Source of the DNA: Motiliproteus sp965230735
GTDB taxonomy: Bacteria > Pseudomonadota > Gammaproteobacteria > Pseudomonadales > Balneatricaceae
Length of the DNA stretch: 64,000 nucleotides
Direction of reading: 5' to 3'
NCBI RefSeq assembly: GCF_965230735.1
Contig: NZ_OZ246016.1
Location: 2,976,001 to 3,040,000 of the forward strand
Positions 59,028 through 64,000 of this stretch are shown piece after piece (positions within the stretch are counted from its first letter, which is position 1; the number at the start of each line of letters is the position of its first letter). A program made the translations under genes and the position numbers. The notes under the pieces are model-generated. The model worked only from the letters and a program-made list of their open reading frames with translations. It searched no databases and was not told the DNA's origin.

Positions 59028-60404
59028 TCAGTTGACCTGCATCTGGTCCCGTAGCTTCCAGAACAGCTCTTCGGCCACACCCACCGGCGCCGGCGAGCCT
59101 TCATCAGTCAGGAGCGACACGTAAATGCCGCTGCTGCGACGGGTCATTGCTACCTGGTAGCGGCCGGTATAGACCAGCTCACCGGTTTCCGGATCGACGT
59201 CACCTCCCTGCTCGCCAGAGTCAAAGACATAGATAATGCGTCCACCGAGCCAGATCTTGTAGCCATCCTTAGCCGCCAGTCGTTGTTGCTCCAGGTCGGG
59301 ATTATCGGCCAGATCAACTTCCGGCTTAGAGCTGTAACGGGGACCCTCATTGGGATCTTTCTCAGCCCCTAACGCACCGGCCAAAACTTCCGAACTGATC
59401 TTGATATCTTCACGATCACCGTGCAGCCAGTCCAAGAATCCGACCTCATCTTCGTCCTCATCCACCAACGGTGCCGAGGAGCTATAGGTGATGTAGTACT
59501 TGCCAAGATTACGATCGAACGAGCCGACATCTACATCAGCCGACAACAATGAGCTTTCCAGCATCGTCCAGGCCTGATCGACCGGTACCGTCATCTTCAA
59601 CACCGGCTTGCCGCGGGAATCACGCCCGATAAATACCTGCCCCTTCTGGGCCTGCCGCGCCCGTTCAGCGCTGGCGGTGGCTTCGATGGTATTCTTGCTC
59701 AGGTAATGCAGCAGGTCGTACATCACTTCGGACTGGTAGCTGACACTTTTGCTCTTCGCCGACCAATCGACGGTTTCGTCAGACGCTTTGGTACTGGCTC
59801 GAAGATGATCCAATCGAATGGAGGTCTTGCCCTGATCTTCAGCATCCGGACGCAAGTAAACCCGAAGCTTGTCGCGGGTTGGACCTTCTTCAACATCACT
59901 AAAGGTTAGCCGCGCCACCATTCTGGAGAAAAAGCCCGGCTCTTCACCACCGCTATCGATCCAGGCGGTCTCCATCATCCCCTGTCGGGGATCGGACACC
60001 GCGATCGGCTGATCGTTATAGCTCCAGAAGTCCTGCACCTTGGTCCAGACCTGATTGATCGGCTCGTTGACTACGATCAGTCGTTCTTGACCTTCCCGGG
60101 ACAGGTTGACCTTCTCGTTACCGGCCTCGGCAATAAAGAAGTCCGGTCTGGGAATCTCAAACTCCTGATCGGACTCGATGGCGGCGGTACCGATATCCGG
60201 AATTTCCAGCGTGTTCTTGATCTTCTCTGAGTCCAGATGGGACGGAACCACCAGTGGTGGAGCGATTTCGGACTGTTCGTAGTCCTGACCACGGTCGCGG
60301 ATTACCGCGTCCTCCCCACCGTAGAGAAAGTTATTGGTCAGGGCTTCACAACCACTCAAGGCAAGGACCGAAGCTGCCAGGACTACTCGATTGAGGCTAT
60401 GCAT
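59028..60404 (-). CDS. bamC: Outer membrane protein assembly factor BamC
   Basis: A 458-residue lipoprotein of the BAM complex. The signal peptide ends in the lipobox LALSGC, and the unstructured N-terminal part has DYEQSEIAPPLVVPSHL, typical of BamC binding to BamD. Two helix-grip domains follow (ERLIVVNEPINQVWTKVQDF and VFIGRDSRGKPVLKMTVPVDQAWTMLESSL). An acidic insertion around residues 300-330 (DEDEDEVGFLDWLHG) makes it longer than the 344-residue E. coli protein. It lies seven bases after dapA, the classical dapA-bamC order. Confidence 0.93.
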   Translation of the reverse strand: MHSLNRVVLAASVLALSGCEALTNNFLYGGEDAVIRDRGQDYEQSEIAPPLVVPSHLDSEKIKNTLEIPDIGTAAIESDQEFEIPRPDFFIAEAGNEKVNLSREGQERLIVVNEPINQVWTKVQDFWSYNDQPIAVSDPRQGMMETAWIDSGGEEPGFFSRMVARLTFSDVEEGPTRDKLRVYLRPDAEDQGKTSIRLDHLRASTKASDETVDWSAKSKSVSYQSEVMYDLLHYLSKNTIEATASAERARQAQKGQVFIGRDSRGKPVLKMTVPVDQAWTMLESSLLSADVDVGSFDRNLGKYYITYSSSAPLVDEDEDEVGFLDWLHGDREDIKISSEVLAGALGAEKDPNEGPRYSSKPEVDLADNPDLEQQRLAAKDGYKIWLGGRIIYVFDSGEQGGDVDPETGELVYTGRYQVAMTRRSSGIYVSLLTDEGSPAPVGVAEELFWKLRDQMQVN

Positions 60405-60411
60405 AAGCCGA

Positions 60412-61287
60412 TCACACCAGTTCGGCAGCTTTCAGGCTTTCACGAATAAAGCCTCGGTACTTTTCCGACAGCGGCGTCAGCGGCAGACGAATGCCTTCCT
60501 GAATCAGCCCCATCTCGTGCAACGCCCACTTAACCGGGATTGGATTGGCTTCGACAAACAGATCACGGTGCAGGTGATCGATACGACGGTTGATCGCCCG
60601 GGCCTGCTCAGCCTCACCATTCAACGCCAGCTCACACATCTGCGCCATTGCCGCCGGTGCAACATTAGCGGTCACCGAGATATCGCCATGACCACCCAGC
60701 AGTATCAGTTCCAACGCGGTCGCGTCGTCACCGGAATAGAGGGCGAAATCCGCCGGCAACTGCTCCGCCAACTGCTTGGCACGATCCAGATCGCCGGTAG
60801 CCTCCTTGATGCCGATAATGTTCGGAATCTCAGCCAACCGAAGAACGGTCTCGGGCAACATATCGCAGGCGGTACGGCCTGGGACATTGTATAGAATCTG
60901 GTCAACATCGACTGCCTCGGCAATCGCTTTGAAATGTTGGTACAGGCCTTCCTGGGTCGGCTTATTGTAGTAGGGTGTAACCAACAGACAAGCGTCGGCG
61001 CCCGCCTCTTTGGCAGCCCGGGTCAGCTCGATCGCTTCGGTGGTGGCGTTGGCCCCGGTACCGGCGATGACGGCAATACGGCCGGCAACACGGTCAACCA
61101 CATGCTTGATCACCTTACAGTGCTCATCGCAATCCAGCGTAGCCGACTCACCGGTGGTGCCCACCGCTACGATACCGTGGGTGCCGGAATTGATATGGAG
61201 ATCGATCAGTTTATCCAGGCCTTCCCAATCCACCTCACCTGAGGTCTCCATCGGGGTAACCAAAGCAACCAAACTGCCCTTAATCAT
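60412..61287 (-). CDS. dapA: 4-hydroxy-tetrahydrodipicolinate synthase
   Basis: A 291-residue TIM-barrel enzyme joining pyruvate and aspartate semialdehyde in lysine and peptidoglycan synthesis. The Schiff-base lysine is K161 in IIGIKEATGD, with Y133 in LYNVPGRTA and the GTTGESATL loop. The ATG at 61287 is preceded by GGAGG at seven bases; the frame is open for 18 bases more. Upstream, bcp is divergent. The gcvR gene often found between them is absent. Confidence 0.96.
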   Translation of the reverse strand: MIKGSLVALVTPMETSGEVDWEGLDKLIDLHINSGTHGIVAVGTTGESATLDCDEHCKVIKHVVDRVAGRIAVIAGTGANATTEAIELTRAAKEAGADACLLVTPYYNKPTQEGLYQHFKAIAEAVDVDQILYNVPGRTACDMLPETVLRLAEIPNIIGIKEATGDLDRAKQLAEQLPADFALYSGDDATALELILLGGHGDISVTANVAPAAMAQMCELALNGEAEQARAINRRIDHLHRDLFVEANPIPVKWALHEMGLIQEGIRLPLTPLSEKYRGFIRESLKAAELV

Positions 61288-61475
61288 TAAATGCCTCCAT
61301 ATCAAAATCGTTCATACCCCTGAAAAACCTATTATTTGTATGGTTCAGGGGAGACAACAAGCCTGCTATTCTAACCAAGCAACCCGGTCAGCGTAACCAC
61401 CGGCGGAATAAATAAACACAACATTTTTCCTGCCTCTGACCCCTAATACCCAGCTTCAGATTAAGGAGAACCGAT

Positions 61476-61931
61476 ATGGCCGTTGCTGTAGGTCAACCCG
61501 CCCCGGATTTTAATGCTATTGATCAGAACGGGGAGCCGGTGAGCCTCTCCCAGTTTAAGGGCAAGAAGGTCGTTCTCTACTTCTATCCGAAGGACTCCAC
61601 CCCCGGCTGCACGGCCCAGGCCTGCAACCTGCGTGATAACCATGCCCAGCTAATCGAAGCCGGTTATGTCGTTCTTGGGGTCAGCACCGATTCACCCAAG
61701 CGGCATCAAAACTTTATCGCCAAGAACGAACTGCCGTTCACCTTGATCGCCGACGAGGACAAGCAGGTTCACGAGCTTTACGACACCTGGCAACTGAAAA
61801 AGTTTATGGGCCGTGAATATATGGGAACGGTGAGAACCACCTTTATCATCGATGAAGAAGGCAACCTTGCCGAGATCATCAGCAAAGTCAAAACCAAGGA
61901 ACACAGCGCCCAGATCTTAGGCGAGCAGTAA
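61476..61931 (+). CDS. bcp: Thioredoxin-dependent thiol peroxidase Bcp
   Basis: A 151-residue peroxiredoxin reducing hydroperoxides. The peroxidatic Cys is C45 and the resolving Cys is C50 in STPGCTAQAC, as in E. coli Bcp. VVLYFYPKD, GVSTDSPKRHQNF and the end of the active site R (TVRTTFIID) complete the family. AAGGAG precedes the ATG by seven bases. It is divergent from dapA and convergent with the AI-2E family gene. Confidence 0.95.
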   Translation: MAVAVGQPAPDFNAIDQNGEPVSLSQFKGKKVVLYFYPKDSTPGCTAQACNLRDNHAQLIEAGYVVLGVSTDSPKRHQNFIAKNELPFTLIADEDKQVHELYDTWQLKKFMGREYMGTVRTTFIIDEEGNLAEIISKVKTKEHSAQILGEQ

Positions 61932-61937
61932 CACGAT

Positions 61938-61972
61938 CAAAAAATGGGCCCAAACCTTAGGGTAAGGGCCCA
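61938..61972 (-). terminator. Terminator of the AI-2E family gene (leftward)
   Basis: TGGGCCC / GGGCCCA seven-base-pair stem with a 14-base loop and, on the minus strand, TTTTTT directly after. It lies between the convergent bcp and AI-2E genes. Confidence 0.7.
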
Positions 61973-62018
61973 GTCGCTTCTCAACAGACAAATCTATCCA
62001 CTGGCGCGACAGCGGTAG

Positions 62019-63113
62019 TTATTCGCCGGTCTCAGCATCGGAGATAGGAGCAAACGCCTGTTCTTGCTGTTGCGGCCAAGCGTTCATCACCGCTTTGATC
62101 AGGGTCGCCAGCGGGATCGCAAAGAACACCCCCCAGAGTCCCCAGAGACCACCAAAGACCAGAACCGCCACGATGATGGCGACCGGGTGGAGATTGACCG
62201 CTTCGGAAAACAGCAGCGGTACCAGCACATTGCCATCGAGAGCCTGGATAATGCCGTATGCCAGCATCAGGTAGAAAAACTCGTTGGTCCAACCCCATTG
62301 AAAGAACGCAATCATCGCCACCGGGATGGTCACGACCGCCGCCCCGATATAGGGGATTACCACGGACAGCCCCACCATCAGAGCCAGCAGCGCGGCATAG
62401 TTCAGATCCAGCAGGATAAAGGCCACATAGCTGACCGCGCCAACCACGATAATTTCAACAACCTTGCCGCGTACATAGTTAGCGATCTGGATATCCATCT
62501 CGCTACCCACCTGATCCAGAATCTTGCGCTTCTTAGGCAAAAACGAGGTGATCCAGCGCAGAATCAGCCCCCCATCCTTCATAAAGAAGAACACCAGTAT
62601 CGGTACCAGCACCAGATAGATCAGTATCTGCACCACATTGGCGATTGAATTCACCGATGAGCTGAGCACCGCCTGTCCCATCTTGCCAATCTCCGCGCCG
62701 ACCTGTTCCGACAGCACCGAGATGTGATGAACCGAGATCAGATCCGGGTACTTTTCCGGCAACAGCATCAGCAGGGCCTGACCTTTCTGCAGCATCCCCG
62801 GCAACTCATTCAGCAGACTGGCCAACTGACGCCAGGTATGGGGAATAACCACCAGCAGCAACGCCATAAAGGCACTGATAAAGGCAATAAATACCAAGGT
62901 CACCGCCAGGTTGTGAGACATCGACAGTTTCTGCTTACACTGCTGCACCAAGCCCTGCATCAGAAACGCGATGATCAGTCCGGCAAACACCGGTGCCAAC
63001 ATGCTGCCGAAGGTCAGAATAATCAGCAGCGATCCGACCAGAAACACAAACAGCAGGATCGCTTCCTCGTCGCTGAAATAACGCTCAACCCAGCTATTCA
63101 GCACCTTCAGCAT
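62019..63113 (-). CDS. AI-2E family transporter (PerM/YdiK-like)
   Basis: A 364-residue membrane protein with about seven or eight spans and a long central cytoplasmic or amphipathic region. It has VFLVGSLLIILTFGSMLAPVFAGLIIAFLMQGLV near the start, VLVPILVFFFMKDGG in the middle and YIGAAVVTIPVAMIAFFQWG with GLWGVFFAIPLATLIKAV near the end, as expected for the AI-2 exporter superfamily. Substrates are varied and not predictable; AI-2, small ions and peptides have been proposed. AGGAG precedes the ATG. It is followed downstream by nothing and preceded by a tusA-like gene on the same strand. Confidence 0.88.
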   Translation of the reverse strand: MLKVLNSWVERYFSDEEAILLFVFLVGSLLIILTFGSMLAPVFAGLIIAFLMQGLVQQCKQKLSMSHNLAVTLVFIAFISAFMALLLVVIPHTWRQLASLLNELPGMLQKGQALLMLLPEKYPDLISVHHISVLSEQVGAEIGKMGQAVLSSSVNSIANVVQILIYLVLVPILVFFFMKDGGLILRWITSFLPKKRKILDQVGSEMDIQIANYVRGKVVEIIVVGAVSYVAFILLDLNYAALLALMVGLSVVIPYIGAAVVTIPVAMIAFFQWGWTNEFFYLMLAYGIIQALDGNVLVPLLFSEAVNLHPVAIIVAVLVFGGLWGLWGVFFAIPLATLIKAVMNAWPQQQEQAFAPISDAETGE

Positions 63114-63150
63114 CCGGACACTCCTATGTAGATAAACCTCACCAGCAACC

Positions 63151-63402
63151 TCAAGCTTTCTCGATCAGATAGATATAACTGCCACCCTGTTCTAGGGATT
63201 CCAGCAGTTTGTCGCCAGACTGGTCGGTAAACGCCTTAAAGTCCCGTACCGAACCGGCATCAGTCGCGATCACCCTCAGCAACTCACCACTGTTTAAGCG
63301 ATTCAAAGCCTGTTTGGCTTTGAGCAGCGGTAGCGGGCAGCTAAGACCGCTGGCATCCAAAACCTGAACTGATTGATCTTGTTGACCAACTTCACCTGAC
63401 AT
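63151..63402 (-). CDS. TusA family sulfurtransferase, CPLP type
   Basis: An 83-residue TusA-fold protein with C22 in GLSCPLPLLKAKQALN. The CPLP rather than CPEP motif and the position beside an AI-2E family gene and an M48 protease gene mark it as the paralogue found in this neighbourhood in Pseudomonas-like bacteria. It may shuttle sulfur in a pathway other than tRNA thiolation. GGGAG lies seven bases before the ATG. The true TusA-like gene is at 5980-6222. Confidence 0.87.
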   Translation of the reverse strand: MSGEVGQQDQSVQVLDASGLSCPLPLLKAKQALNRLNSGELLRVIATDAGSVRDFKAFTDQSGDKLLESLEQGGSYIYLIEKA

Positions 63403-63469
63403 GGACCAACTCCCGAAGGTATAGTTGCCGGAACTCGGGTCCGGCAGGAAACTTATTGCAAAACCAAGC

Positions 63470-63488
63470 GACTATATAACATATAGTC
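63470..63488. promoter_or_regulatory. AT-rich palindrome in the tusA-like / M48 divergent gap
   Basis: GACTATAT-AAC-ATATAGTC, a perfect eight-base inverted repeat around three bases. It lies 68 bases before the TusA-like gene and 107 before the M48 gene, and includes -10-like TATATA, so a regulator bound here could control both. Confidence 0.4.
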
Positions 63489-63594
63489 CTGGGTGACATA
63501 CCCTACGTTGGCACGACCAGAGCCGGATACACAGATCGACAAGACAAACCGAACTCCGTGTTAACGGGACCCATAAGGAATACTCAGCCCAGCT

Positions 63595-64000
63595 ATGAGC
63601 CGTATTACGCCTTTATCCATCAGCAAACCCCGCCGTCGTTTCCCCTCCGCGCTGGCGTTATGCCTGCTGCTTGGCCTGCCGCCAATCAACCTGCATGCCA
63701 ACCAGCTACCGCTGCTCGGCGACTCCAGCTCAGCCGTCGTCACCCTGGAAGAAGAACGTCGACTGGGAAACGCCTGGGTAAGAGTTCTGCGCGCCCAGGC
63801 CCCTCTGCTGGACGATCCGTTAACGGTCAGCTTTGTTCAGGAACTGCTGCAACGCCTGGCCGTGTACAGCCCGTTGCAGGATCGACGGCTGACCCTGGTG
63901 GTGGTCGCCAACAACAACCTTAACGCCTTTGCCGTTCCCGGCGGCGTGATCGGAGTTAATTCAGGACTATTTCTCTATGCTGGGACCGAAAGCGAATTCG
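63595..64000 (+). CDS. M48 family metalloprotease (BepA-like), N-terminal part
   Basis: The gene runs off the right edge; 135 codons are seen. It has a signal peptide (Arg-rich start, hydrophobic LALCLLLGLPPINLHA). The mature start is LEEERRLGNAWVRVLRAQAPL, and ALAVY-like LAVYSPLQDRRLTLVVVANNNLNAFAVPGGVIGVNSGLFL follows (residues about 95-130). This is the conserved lead-in to the HExxH site, which is outside the window. BepA proteases and chaperones act on outer-membrane assembly in the periplasm. The ATG at 63595 fits the signal peptide, but AAGGA lies nearly 20 bases upstream, so the start is not fixed. Confidence 0.85.
   Translation, partial: MSRITPLSISKPRRRFPSALALCLLLGLPPINLHANQLPLLGDSSSAVVTLEEERRLGNAWVRVLRAQAPLLDDPLTVSFVQELLQRLAVYSPLQDRRLTLVVVANNNLNAFAVPGGVIGVNSGLFLYAGTESEF

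Overview
The window is about 64 kb of dense, GC-rich (roughly 55-60%) chromosomal sequence from a gammaproteobacterium. Gene content and order point to the Pseudomonadales/Oceanospirillales side of the group: a cbb3 oxidase operon next to ccoGHIS, hemN, an Anr-type regulator and apt; a PilZ / lol / DUF2062 / comEC neighbourhood; dapA-bamC-bcp; and a class I PHA synthase. I see no rRNA, tRNA, CRISPR array, insertion sequence or prophage. Genus cannot be fixed from the sequence alone.

Layout. 1-6.7 kb: end of an unidentified gene, cheV, tatD, a DUF836 thioredoxin-fold protein, phaC, a DUF3080 lipoprotein, proQ, a TusA protein and an ABM monooxygenase-like protein. 6.7-22.9 kb is a micro-aerobic respiration island: rlmM, an FNR-type regulator with all four cluster cysteines, a UreH/TauE-like membrane protein, two unknowns, ccoS-ccoI-ccoH-ccoG, a 39-residue membrane protein, ccoP-ccoQ-ccoO-ccoN, hemN, a second FNR/Anr-type regulator that has lost two cluster cysteines, and apt. 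23-29.4 kb: rdgC, queE, a YqfO-like protein, queD, a CDF metal exporter, a SulP anion transporter and rluA. 29.6-31.6 kb: a two-gene membrane/coiled-coil module of unknown function and a VOC protein. 31.7-42.2 kb: purC, comEC, DUF2062, a LysR/LysE pair, lolD with a single lol permease, then PilZ plus a Tus-family protein and three small proteins. 42.2-45.7 kb: an FGGY (glycerol kinase-like) gene facing glpD and a GDPD. 45.8-54 kb: tmcA, a SIMPL protein, an orphan transcription unit with an FNR-type promoter, an ABC transporter of the phosphonate/selenate-like family, rlmG and dusC. 55.7-64 kb: pckA, a nucleoside deoxyribosyltransferase, a D-2-hydroxyacid dehydrogenase, bamC, dapA, bcp, an AI-2E family permease, a second TusA protein and the start of an M48 metalloprotease.

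Main points of interest. (1) The regulator in the anr position next to hemN and apt carries Ser at two of the four [4Fe-4S] ligand positions, while a second paralogue upstream of the cco genes keeps all four. (2) An FNR-box promoter with textbook -41.5 geometry sits in a gap at 49.2 kb and leads to a perfect 15-bp terminator without a convincing gene between, a good candidate for an oxygen-responsive small RNA. (3) A Tus-like replication-termination protein overlaps a PilZ gene. (4) A 39-codon membrane protein gene follows ccoP. (5) Two long intergenic regions share a 21-bp element and a DnaA-box-like motif at the same 80-bp spacing.

Coordinates of starts were adjusted by hand where a Shine-Dalgarno sequence, a signal peptide or family alignment argued for it. 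All family names come from recognition of motifs and remembered relatives; no database search was possible.
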